Notes: generated from the letters alone by a model not told the origin. Positions 25,816-39,043 are shown, numbered from the stretch's first letter. The stretch: DNA of 64,000 bases from Latrodectus hesperus (GCA_037975125.1 JAJQOW010000023.1:969501-1033500); one strand, 5' to 3'. A program made the numbers and translations.

Positions 25816-28800
25816 TTTGCACCCACACTTTCGCCAATTTGTTAGTGTATGTTTCTAATATGAAAATAATTACCCTTTTTCTTCCGGAACAATTTAGTTG
25901 AAGGAAGAAAATTTGAAAATATTTTAATTGAACATAAATTTTTAAAAAATTAAAATTTTAGTTCATATATTTATAAATTTATTATAATAAAAAAAGTTTT
26001 CTAATCTAAATATAGAAAATTCTACTTATATTTAATGTTTAAAAGAATATTTTTTGAGTATTGAAAAAAAAATTTGCTTTCCTGTTTACTTAACATACTA
26101 ATAAAACATTATACTTTTAATTTAGACAAGTGGAACAGTAATTTAAATGTCCATATTTTAAAATAACTGGGTTTTTTAATCTCTCTATTGCCGAACTATT
26201 AGCTGGACGGAGCACAGCTCCATCCTGCAAATACTTCAGCAATAAATCGGATTAAATAAATCTTTATATAAAAGTATCTTCAATTAGAACCAAGTTTATT
26301 TTGAAATTTTTTAATTAGTCCCTGTGAATTTGTGAATCCATAGTAAGAATCTCTAGTTTAGCCTATGTTCTATTTTATTGGATTACCAAAACAAGTTTCG
26401 ACAATCGGAAATCTAACATTTTTTATGCTTTTAAGAGTTAATTCTATCATTTATTTTTAGCAAAACAGAATATAATAGCTAATTTATAAGGTTATTAAAA
26501 TCAGCCTTTCATTTATCATTGCTAAGATTCTTTTAAATCAATGCCCAAAAATGCCATGATAAATTTAATCTATTTTATTAGAGAACTATAAAAAATCTTT
26601 ACACATTTTTTTTCTACGTCCTTATTAACTCGAAGATATTTATAGAGAAAAATATTTTAGCTCGTTTGCAGCGCATATTTTCTCAAATCATTAATTTTCT
26701 AAATGAATGTATGAATTTCATTTGATCCATGCTTAATTAAAATAATCATTCATAATGGAGCCTGATGTTTATTTAGGTTACTTTGATGTATGGATGTAAT
26801 GAAAAGAATTTTTATCGCTTGTACCCGCGGAGTTCCTGCAGCCCACACACCTCGACAAAAGTATTTTTGTTTGCCAAAATATTCCCACGAATCGTTTGCA
26901 CCATAAATCTCATTTTGATTTAGCTAGAAGAAACTCCAAAAGGCTACAAGGGGGATGGCCTTTTTTTGTCAAGATTTGGGATTGGAGTCCGAAGTGAAAC
27001 GTCACTCAATTCATTGAAAAGATGAATTGTAGTCTGAAGTGATGCTCGTCGAGATGGCGGTCGATGTTGTGAATGAATGAGAATGCTTTTTTACTATGGA
27101 GGCGATTTCCCGGAAGGAAATAGTATTTCCCCTTGGGAAATAACTTTTTTCTACTCGTGCTATTATACTCTTGTCAATAGACTGAAAGGGTTGAATTTCT
27201 ATCTCGTTCTCAGCAAAAATGTTCGTTTGCTAGCAATTTGGCGTTTATTTGTGCTTCTTGAATTTCGTTATTACAATTTAAATTTTATTCAGAGATTGAT
27301 TCGAAATGAAAGTTTTCTATAAACAGTTATGTTTTAAAGGGTATTTTTATAGTTTTTATAAGAATAAATGCAGTTGAAACAGAAAATAGGTTATCCTAAT
27401 CTATGGGAATGTTTTCAAATGTAATAGAAAATAGTATGATTGATTTTAGTAACTATGCCATTGTGGTCTTAAATTTTCTGCCCTAGAAATTATTGCATGC
27501 GGTTTGTCATGAATCTTACCGATATCTTTATGATAAGCACTTTGGTTTGGGTTTAACTAATATGTTGATGTGTGTAGACTTCTCAAATGAAAAGTTATGG
27601 TTTTCGTTTAAGTTACTGCGTAATTTTATGATCACTGTTTTTCTATTAACTTTTTGTATAGAATGAAATATGCAGGATAATACTAAAATTGATTATGTAA
27701 AACTTATTTGTTATCAATTACAGATTTTTATTTTAAAAGAAATATTTAATATTTGAAAGTAATTTATATTTCTTTTACTTTCCTATAAACTTTCTATTAA
27801 AATTATTATTCTTCTCTAAAGCAATAAGTTTTCAATTACCTTTATTTTATAGCCATAAATTATTAAATAGACTGTAACATCTGACATTTTTTGTATATGT
27901 TTATATTATAAAGAAAAAGTTAGTGTAGGGAAATATTCATCTTTATTTACAGTTTTAAATTGTTTTGTAACATTTTTATCAAATTTTTCTATTATTTTTT
28001 TAAGGTTTTATTTTATAAAGTACTATTAAATTTTTCATATTACATTGTACGCAAATATAAATTTCACTAAGAATTGCTTTGAATTGGCAGTATTAGAGAA
28101 CCATTTAGAATTGCAGTGCAAAAAAGATTGTTATAATAACTATTCAAGAAAGATTTTGTTGGTTTTGTATAAATTTTTAGCAAAAAAATGATATAACTTA
28201 GTTATAGAATGTCTTTTTCAATACTTTGTTATTAATCTTTATATTAAATTGATATTTTTTAAACTAAGTCTTATGAAAGTTACCAGTTAAAGTAGTCAAT
28301 AAAGTGTGTTAGTTAACATCAAATTATGTATGTTGTTAACTACCGACACTTTTAGGGGAATATATGAACTATTGATTGATTGATACTCTCTCTATTTGAA
28401 ACATTTTTTAAAAATATTTAGTTAACAAAAATTTTATGATTTGTTCCGCTCAACTGAAAAATGTACTCCTTTAGCTTTCTGACAAGTTTTAAGATCCTTA
28501 GAGTGTCAGTGGTCTAATCTCATTGTTTCCAAGGATGTATAACAATCTACTTGGATGCGCTCTAATCCTTTGCGTCGTCTGTTTACTTTTCACTGTCCTA
28601 TTTTCTGTCAAAGAAGATTGGACAGTTGAAGAGACACTAATCTGTCCATTTTTTTCCCTATTGTTTTCATTTTTTCTTTAAATAGTCGATACTTCAAATG
28701 GCTTCTGTTATCGGATTTTTTCTTAAAAATGTATTGTTTTTTACGTCGCAGATGAGATAGCTTTTGGATAGTTATGTCGTTGCTTTGGTTACAATTTCTT

Positions 28801-29588
28801 TTTGTTTAATATTGTCTTTAGTGTCTTACGTACATCTTTTTTATTGTTGCTTATTTAACCTAGATAAATACTTTGAGATATTTTATTAATTTAGAACTTA
28901 CTGTAAAAAAAATTCACTTTTTAAAATTTCTTTCGTAATTTATTTTTAAAGCTAAATAACAATTGTATCTTATTGTTTGATATTTTCATAATTTACAAAT
29001 TATTCTGCCCAAAGCTGGTTGATAATCTTAATTTATAGTTACTCGAAAAATACTTATAGGAATTTTATGGTATAAGATTGTGTGATACTGCGGTCATTTA
29101 GAAATACTATGCTCACAAATACTTACTTTAATCACCTAATTTTACATCAAATTGTTGAGTCACATTCTCACACCCCTGTCGAAAAGCTTTCTAGTGTTTC
29201 ATTCGTTAATACTTACATGAAATCTCTTCACACGACTTTAAATTAGTTACATTCCAAGTATTTATAGTTTTTAAGCTGAGGTGTAAAACTTTGAGAAGTG
29301 ATTTTAATTTATTAATAGTAATAAACGGTGAAATAATTAATACTGTATATTTGATTAGTTTTAAAAAATGCGGTTGGTAATGAAATAAGAAATATAAAGT
29401 GTTTGTGAAACTAGTGTGTATGTTCAACCAAATTAAAAAAAATTATAAACTTTTTAATTTATTTAAGGGGTGAACAGTTAAACACACGATGTATAATTTG
29501 AAAATTATATATTAATGTATCTAGCTCTTAATATACTAGCTTTTAAATTTTATAAATTTTAAATAAGAATAGAATAATAAATTTTAAA
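25816..29588. other. AT-rich non-coding stretch
   Basis: Nothing recognised. The frame at 27077-27322 has no known domain. Confidence 0.5.
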
Positions 29589-29596
29589 TCATAATA

Positions 29597-29863
29597 TTGT
29601 TGTCGTGTGCCAACTAGGCTGGCAATATAGGTGCGCTGCTCCATTTATCCAACTGAACCATTTAGGTGTGGAGTCCGACTTCCTCAGTACACACATGCCA
29701 TAGGGACCCGTTAATAGGGTAGGCAACCATTCACACCTCATTCATACAAGGAAAGGACAAAGACAGGATAGATAAAGTACATCCATGCCCGATCCGCGAT
29801 TCGAACCCAGGACCTCCCTATCCGTAGTCAAGCACTCTGACCACTAGACAGGGCGGGCGACAT
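29597..29863 (-). mobile_element. tRNA-derived SINE, family A, copy 2
   Basis: This is the second copy of the SINE at 2157-2417, in the same orientation. The head has TCTAGTGGTCAGAGTGC as A-box region (29832-29848) and GGGTTCGAATCGCG around 29795-29808 as B box. The body matches copy 1 over its whole length with scattered substitutions and a few indels, and the 3' end is GGCACACGACAACAA. The flanks share TCATAATA (29589-29596 and 29864-29871), a likely target-site duplication. The tRNA-like head is not a functional tRNA gene because it runs straight into the SINE body. Confidence 0.82.
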
Positions 29864-30599
29864 TCATAATAATAATGACAATACGTTATAAATAAAGCAA
29901 ATTATTATTTGGTCATTTATTCATTTAATTCTTTTCGCTCTCAAATATCAGTTATTGAATTATGCATTTTAAAATTTCTTTGGTTTTCTTAAATTTTCAT
30001 CAGATTTCCCAAACAAGTAACTAGTTATGTTTACTTATTACACAAATTATTTAACTTGTGTCCAATTTATCAGAAATTGTTCAACCTCATTGACGGCCGC
30101 ACATCGCGTTTGGTTTTACATCTCAAACATTTTGCTATCCGAACGCAAATATTAGTTTTTGGTTATTTTAGTTGATATTCGAGTTGTCATCAGGTCTTGT
30201 AAAAATATTTCTATTCATTTAAGTGAAAATTGAATGTTTCTATCCAATCGACAATATAAACAACATAAAAATCATGGAAGGCCTTTTATTGATTTAAATT
30301 TTTATACGCTGTTTTATATAAATTATGCCACTTTAAGGTTCTTAACTTTTAACCCTAAAGCGTTTTGTGAATTACACAAAATTTTAATTAAAATATAGTT
30401 GTTTCAAATATTTGTTGAACAAGACTTTTATGCTGTGGGATTTAGTGTAGCTGATTCATAGTTTTATGAATTCCCATGGAATTTTAATATTCTTGTATTT
30501 TTTGTACACTTTCCATTAATTATCAAATTGAGAAAATGTTAATCTTCAATTTGTATCGTCGTAATATTTATACAAGCCATGACATCCAGTTGATGTCAC

Positions 30600-30970
30600 A
30601 ACTTTGATGGTTACTAATAGAGTGTTCCTCTGGGAAATCAAGGTTTCCTGTTGCCTCTTCAACCCCTTTCCATAGCAGTGGGCTCGTAAATGGCACTCGG
30701 AGCCGAGTGACTCATGCTCATCTTTTGATTAGTAACTCATTAATGGTGTTTGGGGTTGTAACATGGTTCCTACTGCGCAGCTTAATGGGTTTCCTTTGAT
30801 CCATCCGCGAAGAATCGCAGGATGTGGAGGCCGGTTAAGCTTTTGGAATCGGATTATGGGTTGTTTGCATTAGCCTCAATTACCTGTTGTTAGCTCTTTA
30901 ACTCGGCCCTCCCCGTGATTCATTGATTTCGACGCTGTATTTTTAGCCTTTCCATTTTTCTGCCCTGGAC
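30600..30970. other. GC-richer non-coding island
   Basis: The composition is distinctly less AT-rich than the flanks, with a perfect 7-bp-arm inverted repeat CACTCGGAGCCGAGTG (30694-30709). No open frame of note, tRNA-like boxes or SINE similarity is seen. An intronic regulatory element or an unrecognised repeat are both possible. Confidence 0.35.
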
Positions 30971-32559
30971 TGAGATTTATTTAATGCGATTGCTCTCATG
31001 GGTATTAAAATTTTACGACTTCTCGTGCTTCATGTATGCAAATGTGTAGCAAAATTGAATTAGTGGAATGATTGTAGTGTATCGAAGGAATGTAAATTTT
31101 ATATTAAGAGTTCGTCTTGTTTTTTTATTTGTGGGAAAATTCCTTTTGAGAGTATGGTGGCTGAGGAATCTCGCCAAGCTGCATTATTTACAGCCAATAA
31201 TTGGGCTGTTTAGAAGATGCATGTATTTCTGTTTATGACATTGGTATGCGATTCCCGGTGGTCCATGAGCAATTTTCGGATGATTCGTTTTACCGGTACT
31301 TATTGGAACTGGCAATTAACATTCATTGTATTAGGTTATATACGTTTTTTAAAGATAAATTAAATTCATCCAGCAAACAATGTTTAATGTTATAACTGAA
31401 TTTTTGTGGGGATTTGCGTTATAAAATAGTTTAAAATATACTAAGTATGTTTTAATGCCTTTAGTACGGACAACAATTTTGGGGCTCAGAGGGTTACGTA
31501 ATCATATGCTTGTTAACGAATTACAAAATTATTTCGATATTAAAATTACTTCGCGTCGTATCGCTTCTGTAATATTTAATAATTCGCTTTATGAGAATTT
31601 TCAGAAATGTTATTAATATTTATAATATTAAGTGTTAGATCTACGAGGAAATTATTCCATGATATTCATACTTAACGTCTAAATGTGTCTCAATCATTAA
31701 AATGAATGTTAATTTATTTTAGTGATGATAAACCTACTTGAGAGAGATACAAGAATAAAATTTATTCAGATATTATTTATTAAATTTTAATTTATTCATA
31801 TGTTAAAATTTTATAGAGTATTGTAATGACTAACATTATTAAATTGCTTTGTGCTAGTTTTATATAAAAATGAAAGTGCATCTGAGATTCTGTATTTAGC
31901 ACAAAATGTAATTGAGTTATTTTGTATTTGTAAACATTTCGTCATGTATTAAAGATAATAAAATTGGTTGCGTAGGATTGCTTATAAAATTGATAGTGAA
32001 GAATTATATTGTAGTTTATAAAGAACTTTATTTTAAATTTATTTTTTCAATAAGTATATAAATCAATAAGTTGTAATTTTATTGAGGAAATATATCATGG
32101 GTACATTTGTGTTTTGATTAGAATTAAGTTAGATTTACTGTTTGAAAATGTCAAAAAATGCCTTTATCTTTACATTTCGTTGGTATGTTGGAAAAATGGC
32201 TTCCAATGTACCAAAAAAATTAAAAATTATTAAATCATATCTTATTGCAAGAAGATATTTGGTAACTTCTAGTTCAATCGATATTAATTTTAGTCAAAGA
32301 TCTCTTGAAACTATTTCTGTTCATTAATTATTAATGTCCCAAACAGAAATATACTGTCCGTTAGATTTTGACTTCATTCATATTATGTGAGGGCAAAGTT
32401 TCTCACAGACAAGAACTACTTTTTCCTGTAAGAAATGAATTGTTTGTAAAAATGTTTGAACACTTTTCCTGAAAAGAAAGACTAGAAAAGCGAATATAAA
32501 TGATTTTAAAGAATACTGAAAAGTGATATTTATTTTTAAAATAAACGAGGTCGTCAAAC

Positions 32560-32760
32560 TGAATTCGGTGGAAATTGTAGCAGTGCTTCCCTCCTTCCAT
32601 GACGGATGTTTTGAGAGTGCCGTAAATACACTTCCCACGAGCTTCTTGGAGCGATTCAGCGCACCCCCGCGGGTCAGGATTAGTTTTGGGAAGGCTCTAG
32701 TTTCTCGGCGGACAGAAAAACAAAGCGAGTTTTCATTCATGATAACCTTTACCGAAATAT
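32560..32760. other. GC-richer non-coding island
   Basis: About 200 bp of balanced composition, including CAGCGCACCCCCGCGGGTCA, in otherwise AT-rich DNA. Open frames exist on both strands (32523-32783 + and 32378-32740 -) but translate to unrecognised peptides without splice-site logic. The overlap on both strands argues against coding. Confidence 0.35.
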
Positions 32761-35700
32761 CTTCCTGGAATCGTCAGGGATAATTCTGATTGTAATGGTG
32801 GAATCGTTTGCTTGCATTTAAATGGTAGACTTAGCTATAAAGCAATGACTGCAGTACCAGTTCAATCTTAAGTTGGTAAATAATATTTAAAAGTTGTGGT
32901 GTTATTTAGATTCTATTTATTAAATACCTGAACTTCAATGGATTTTTCTTTCTTCGAATCAACTTAAAGTAAACTAGGCAAGGATTAAAATATTAGATAA
33001 CTTAATTGAAAGATAACTTTGAAGCTTCAAACTGTATTATTAATATTAGTAGAAAATTGCGGAGTTTTTCAAGACAATCTTTAATTCCGCAAAAAAACCA
33101 CTCACGTTTCAACTAAATATGCAACAATTAATAATCTTGGATTTGATTTTAGATTTAAAATGAAATATTTTAAATTTAAAAGTTATTCTAGATTATTGCA
33201 TAAAATGACGAATTCTTCCATTTTTGTTTACATGAAAAAACTCTTTTGATAGTTTGACTTTTGCAAGCATAGACTAATATATGAATAAACAGATAGAATT
33301 TTTTTTTATTTGTGTATGTTTTTTTAGTTGTGAATAAGTTATTATAAAAAAATCCCGTTTTTCCTATTGTTTTAAATTACAAGAGATCTGTGTATATATT
33401 TTTAAGAGTGAGTAAATTTCGGAACTTCTCAAAAGTTAAATTATTTCATAAAATTTTTAACTTTTTATTTTATTGGTGAGCTTTTATGTTTTTGCTGAAT
33501 ATTGTGCTTTTCCAATATGTTACTATAATAATGAGATGCAATGATCAAAATATACTTGAGATTATCTCAGCCTTCGATAGGAACTGTGTGGTTTCTTTGA
33601 TTGGATAAACATTTATTAACATTTTTCCTCCGGTTTCAAAGTAAATCCGAGCTTAGAAAATTTGATTTGAGGGAAATTAAGTTTCTTTTTTCTTTAAGTT
33701 AGTAATATTGACATCAGCTTTTCAATTTAGACTCTTATATGAAGATAAACTTTGTTAAATGTAATCTTTAAATCTTCATCAACTCAATCAAGTATATTAT
33801 CAAAAAGTATGGAAGAGCCCGTGAACTAATGGCTTAAGCGCTAATGTTTTGCTTTTGTGTAAAATTTAAAAAAATTTATAATGTTGGTGTAAGCAAGGTA
33901 AATCCGTCGACAAATTGGATTTACAACGCCGTCTCAATATGATGTGACGTGGATGAAACGTTATCTGACGTCATGGATATTTTAAACCTATGAGAATCGT
34001 AATGAAGTGGTGTACTCAGAATCTCAACTGTAACGAAAGAAACTACCATTTTATGTTAAAAAATCTTTATTTTGGTCATTTTAATTGTTTTTTCTTCCGA
34101 AGTATGCAAATTTGGATTTGCTTAAATTGAAGGATTGTAGGATTATATCATTTGGCATTCTTTTTCTGGTGTTCTTGAAAGTACATGAAAATACAGGCAA
34201 AAATTTCCTTATTGGATTTGTTAATTAATTTCAGTAGTTAACAAGTTGAGATAATTTGGTTGCTTGTGTGTTAACTTAACCTAAATAAATACGATCGATC
34301 GTATTTCAGTTTTCGTATGGGAAATGTATCCTGATTATAACGAAAAAATTAATCTAATCCTTTAAATATCAAATAATTAAAAATATTTTGTTACAAATGC
34401 CCAGAAAAATGGTTTCGCGCCATTAGTTCTCTGGCCTTACATCTGAACAGTACATACTGAGAAAACAAGTGCAAGGTACGAGTTACGATGATTAGCGTCA
34501 AATATTTGATTTTGTATAGTTACTATTTCATTTGTTCAAAATTGTCTTCTAGCAAAAAATTTGTTGGACATAATTACTATGGCGTTCCAAAACTCATTTA
34601 TTCTTTATCGTAAAATCCTAAAATTTACCTAAATTAATCAAAATCCCTTTATAAACTGCCTGCAGCTATATTTTGACTAAAGATAGAAGCAACCAAAATA
34701 AATTAAAATTTTCTAAGTTAATTTAAGAAATTGAGTAAAAATAATTTTGATAACTCTTCTAATAAGGAGAAAAATTAGGGCAAAATAAAATTTAAGTCAT
34801 CATGCCCCAAATGATATCCGTACAAGTCTGTTTTACAGAGAAATATCCTCTTTGTACCATTGTGTGCTCAAAATAATTTCAAATTAATTGAACTGCCATG
34901 GAAAACGCTTCAGATAAAGTAAAAATAAAATCATTCTGGCAGAAATTTTCCACATTAATTAGTGTGTATTCCACGAGTGAGCGAAAGAGTTTAAAAACTG
35001 CAAACGATAATGAATGCAACTCTTTCATTTTTTTCTTCTTTGTTTTGTGTTCCATTCGATACGTTGATAAAATGAATACACGAGTTCTTTTCTACTAATA
35101 GGCTTTTTGCCAATCTAGTTCTGGCGAGAAAGTTCCCCTTTTTTTCTTTTTTGTTATGTTTCTGTTGCAAGGTCCTTATTTGCGATATCGGATCAACTGT
35201 GAAGGTCACTTGTTTTTGCTTCTCACCTTTCATGTACCTGTTGAGCTCTTTTTGACGCCCCTACACGAACTGAAGTCCGTAAATGAAAGGCTGAATGACA
35301 GAATTTCGTAGTATTTGGACAGTTTTCCCCCTGTTTTTATGCTTTCAGCAGTAATCTTTTTCTTATAATGGGAGATGAGAAAACTATTCAAAAATGTATC
35401 GAAAAAAATGTTGACTAATTTTTTTCTTTAAATTATTTTAATAGATATTCTTGAAGTATCAACTACAAATTTAAGTATAAATTGATTATTACTAATAATA
35501 TAGTGTGAAATTTTAAGAATTTGGTGTTATATTTATATAGTGTGCTTATAAATTTTAAATTTTTTGTTGTCATTGAGGAATTTTAAGTTTGAAAGCATTT
35601 TAGTCTTCAAAAGTTGAAAATGAATTTTTTTTGCATTAGCTAAGCACATTTTTCAAATTAAATACTGCTACTTATTGCATTATATTTTATGCTTGTGCAT

Positions 35701-35971
35701 ATTTTATTATTTTAAATTGTATTATAATGAACACATGATTAGTAAAAAGTTGAAGGTAAACAATCACCTTTGTATGTTTTGAATGCAAAGCAATTTAGAA
35801 TAATAAAATGGTTAATGCATTTGTGAGTGTGAAAAAGATTTTCAATGAATTTCACTCCAAATATGCAACAGAAGGCTTTAAAAATCGCTTTTAGCGAACT
35901 TCCATTTAGTTTTTGTGCGCCATATGGAAAGTTCATAAAATATTAGAGTACATATATGAATCAGCCATTAT

Positions 35972-36350
35972 ACCGCTGTAGCTTAGTGGTCAAGACATAG
36001 GCCTTCCGTCCGGAAGGATGGGGTTCGATTCCCAAAGACCCGAGTACATGCGATAGGCGTACTCGTTAAATAACGCCTCGTTCTCGTTCTGTGAATCGAA
36101 AATCCTGTGGTCATTCGTTGAGCAGATACCATGAGCTTAATGGTCTGGAGAAAATTTCCTGCCCCTTCAGATCAATATCAAAATTGAGAGTGGATCCTCT
36201 GGTGGGGCCATCTATCGGAGGACTCTTAGTGCAAAGTCGTACTTTCACTTTCGTGATAATCTAGTTAAAACGAAACTATTTACTTAAATTCGAATACCTG
36301 TTGGCAGAGTGACCTTCGTTTGTCCAAGTGTCATGAGTAACAACACAACG
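35972..36350 (+). mobile_element. tRNA-derived SINE, family C, with AAC-type tail
   Basis: The 379-bp element starts with a tRNA-like head: A box TAGCTTAGTGG (35979-35989) and B box GGTTCGATTCCC (36022-36033). It ends GTCCAAGTGTCATGAGTAAC then AACACAACG. It is flanked by an 11-bp duplication, TCAGCCATTAT (35961-35971) and TCAGCCATGAT (36351-36361), with one mismatch. Its last 130 bases or so are homologous to the end of the SINE at 38644-39043, though the heads differ. Confidence 0.85.
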
Positions 36351-36361
36351 TCAGCCATGAT

Positions 36362-37665
36362 GTGGTGAAGTACATGGGGAAAATATGGAATTCATGTACA
36401 ACTGAATACCATATTTATTGCGTCTTGGGTGGCTAAAATATTCACCAATTATTTAGGTTATACATTTGAATTTTGTCTGTATTTTCACGTGTGTTCTTGC
36501 AGTTAAATATTTTATATCGTCAGTTTTTGTTTCGCAACTCTCAAAATCTTGCGGATGAATGATAATATTTCTGCCTGTTGAAAGCTATAAATGAATAGTT
36601 TTTATCTATTTTTCTTTGTGAATTTTGAATAGTATGTCTAACAATTTTTTTTTTTTTTTTTTTAAATTTTCCTTCCTCACTTCTAACCCTTAGGTTTACA
36701 AAATGCATTTCGTAAAGTTATCTTGATACACCGCAACTCTTTTTTCCTGTAATAACCGTATTGTTAAAATTTCTATCGATTTTTCTTCCGTCTCCAATGC
36801 AGTCATTTTAAACCAGACTTCCTCCAGACTTTTTAATGAATTCTTCATATCGCCATTACACCCGAGGAAGATAACCATTTTAAATCTTTATTGCCCACCA
36901 CACCCTTTTCTTTATCTGTTAGCGAAGATAGATGCAAAAAAACTTCTAGATAGTGGCCAGATTCAAATTATCTGTCTTTTCTAGGATAGGAATGACCCAA
37001 ATCTGATTTCTCACACTTTCCTTTTCATTCATTACCCAGGGGGAATAGAAACATTTATCAGTGAACGATAGGGAAAGTGATAATGACTTTGTGTGGGTGT
37101 GTTGGAAAGGCATTAAAATTCACTTGTTCTCTTCTCTTTTTTTATGAAACCCAATTAACTGTCAGTAACCTCAAAAAAATTACATTTTGATACATCGTTA
37201 TTGGATAGTTACTGAAGCGTCCGATTGATTTAATTTATCAGATTTTGTATCAAAATGCTATTATTAGTTTCTAAGTAAATATGATCTGTTCCTGATATAT
37301 CAGGTAAAATGTTTCACTTATAGAAAAGCAATTAAAATTTCTAACTTTAAATGTCATTTAATGTGCTTAGACATCAAATCAATGTTTGTTTTATAAGTGC
37401 TTTTTGAGCTATTGAATTATATTTTTATATTAATTTAAATATATTTTTACAAATATTATTTCCGTGTAATGAAGATTACGCCATTACTCGCATTTATTTT
37501 TTGTTTTATTTTATAGTTATCTTGTATCTGATGTATTTTTTGTTCTGTACGCAGTTTAATATTATCTACAATATTTTTTGTCTAAAAATGAAAATTGAAG
37601 TTCAACGCAAAAACTATGCAAATAAGCTAAATTTTGTAAATTGTGATATGAATTCTTACAAATTT
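36362..37665. other. AT-rich spacer between SINEs
   Basis: It contains the 19-T run and unrecognised short frames (36696-36878 minus and 37501-37683 plus, the latter running into SINE E). Nothing else is supportable. Confidence 0.5.
36645..36663 (+). repeat. Poly-T run, 19 bases
   Basis: Uninterrupted T run. It could be the tail of a minus-strand retroposon, but no body is recognised to its right. Confidence 0.9.
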
Positions 37666-37956
37666 GGGCCGTTCGCGGCCTAATGGTAAGGAAGGCAGCG
37701 ACCTTCGAAGCGTGAGTTCCTGGGTTCGATGCCAACTACTGTTGAGCAACGGGAAATAGATGTTTGTCTCATCTTTCGCATACATGCTCGTCGAAGTGAG
37801 TGCTTGGAAGTTTTCCAGGTTTCCACCCTTTGTGGCACGTGAATACAACCAATTATGAATAATGTTCGCGGAAGGAAATTTACGTTGTTTTGAAAGCTCC
37901 TTACAACGACCTTCGGTTATAAGGCTGTCGGCTGCTACGTTGTTTCAAAATAATAA
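37666..37956 (+). mobile_element. tRNA-derived SINE, family E
   Basis: A tRNA-like head (GGCCTAATGGTAAGGAAGGC as A-box region, GGGTTCGATGCC as B box at 37722-37733) is followed by about 220 bp of GC-richer body. The element fades into AT-rich sequence after GCTACGTTGTTTCAAAATAA. I could not settle the target-site duplication, so the right end is approximate. No second copy was noticed in the window. Confidence 0.7.
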
Positions 37957-38238
37957 ATGTTTAAAAATATTTTATGCGTGTATGTTATAAATACATGCAT
38001 ATCTAGATTGAAAAAAGAAAATGCTTTATTTTAAATGAAAGTCAATAAATACGTTCATTATTCAAGTGAACAGTTCAAATGCAGCTTTACATTCATGCAA
38101 AACTAACGTCGGATCGTTGAAATATGCATGACCGTTTTACTATCGGAAAAATTCAATATAATTGTACATTCTTAGTTTATATTTCTTATAATTACTGGGT
38201 TATTTAATTCTAATTTATTAATACTGGATAAATAATAC

Positions 38239-38602
38239 TGGTTGTCTCAAAATTGTCGTCTTCAGGGTAGTTTATTAACACAAAAAACCTTCATTTCAGG
38301 CGACACATTTATTCCATATTAACATACACTAACAGTAATTATTAACATAACCGTAAATTTGACGTTTTTCCACAGTATTCAAAGATTCATATATTTTTCA
38401 TCGTCCAAGGAGAGCGGGACTTCCGCTATCCCCTGTCAATCGCAACATCCATTCCTTCCTCTTGTTCCGACACGACTCGAATCTCTCCCGTCGGCAGACA
38501 ACGGAAACGAGAACTTCTGATTTCGTTTTCACAGAAAAGCTGAAAACAAAATTTAGATTTTTGATTGGCTGTTCAGCATTTATTCATGGAAATACGTAAC
38601 CA
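38239..38602 (-). mobile_element. Putative solo LTR
   Basis: On the minus strand this 364-bp segment runs from TGGTTACG to GACAACCA, giving TG...CA ends with a 5-bp inverted repeat TGGTT/AACCA. Two AATAAA signals lie near its 3' end (+ strand TTTATT at 38308-38313 and 38271-38276), as expected in an LTR R/U5 region, and the upstream part is GC-richer. No target duplication fits these exact ends; AATAC occurs at 38234-38238 and 38591-38595, which would imply a slightly shorter element. No internal retroelement sequence is adjacent. Confidence 0.38.
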
Positions 38603-38643
38603 GCAGATTAGAATTTTCTTTTCACTAGTTTACCACATTCACT

Positions 38644-39043
38644 GAGCTCCAGTGGCTCAGTAGCTTCATGCCGCTTCCCGTAAGCTCAGCAAAATGAAGC
38701 ATCATTTGCCGCAGGCAGTGGTTGGGAAGGTGACCACGGTGTACTCTCCTTCACTGGGTTGCTGGAACTCCGTGGGTTGGGGACGTGTCCACGTTAATCT
38801 GTGACGTCCAAAGTCCTTCCGCTGGTGTGGCGTGGATGTGGAGAGGAGGGTGCCAGCTCAGGTGTGGCCTCGTCACCTGACCTTGGTTCAAAATTACGAG
38901 GCACCTTAATTAGAGCAAAGACGTACTTTCACCTTCGTGGTGCTCTGTTCCAAACGAAAGACGCACCTGTTTGACTTAATTCGCACTGCCAACGGCATAG
39001 CGAGCTTGCTTGTCCAAGTGTCATAAGTAACAACAACAACAAC
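38644..39043 (+). mobile_element. SINE, family D, sharing its 3' module with family C
   Basis: The element is 400 bp. It begins GAGCTCCAGTGGCTCAGTAG, where TGGCTCAGTAG resembles an A box; a clear B box at normal spacing is not seen. It continues through a GC-rich body and ends in the module TTGTCCAAGTGTCATAAG plus TAACAACAACAACAAC. The flanks are ACCACATTCACT (38632-38643) and ACCACTTTCACT (39044-39055), a 12-bp duplication with one mismatch. The clean ends and low decay suggest a comparatively recent insertion. Confidence 0.83.

Larger units (their letters stand above)
29872..35960. other. AT-rich non-coding stretch with two GC-richer islands
   Basis: The islands at 30.6 and 32.6 kb are listed separately. 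Around 33.9 kb there is a short inverted repeat, GTAAATCC against GGATTTAC, and a palindromic TGACGTCA (33966-33973). No gene is seen. Confidence 0.5.

Noticed and set aside
33966..33973. TGACGTCA as a CREB site
   Set aside because: A single palindromic octamer in 64 kb is not evidence of regulation by itself.
35972..36045. Functional tRNA gene
   Set aside because: A and B boxes are present but the sequence continues into a SINE body with target duplications. The same holds for the heads at 2.4, 23.0, 29.8, 37.7 and 56.0 kb.
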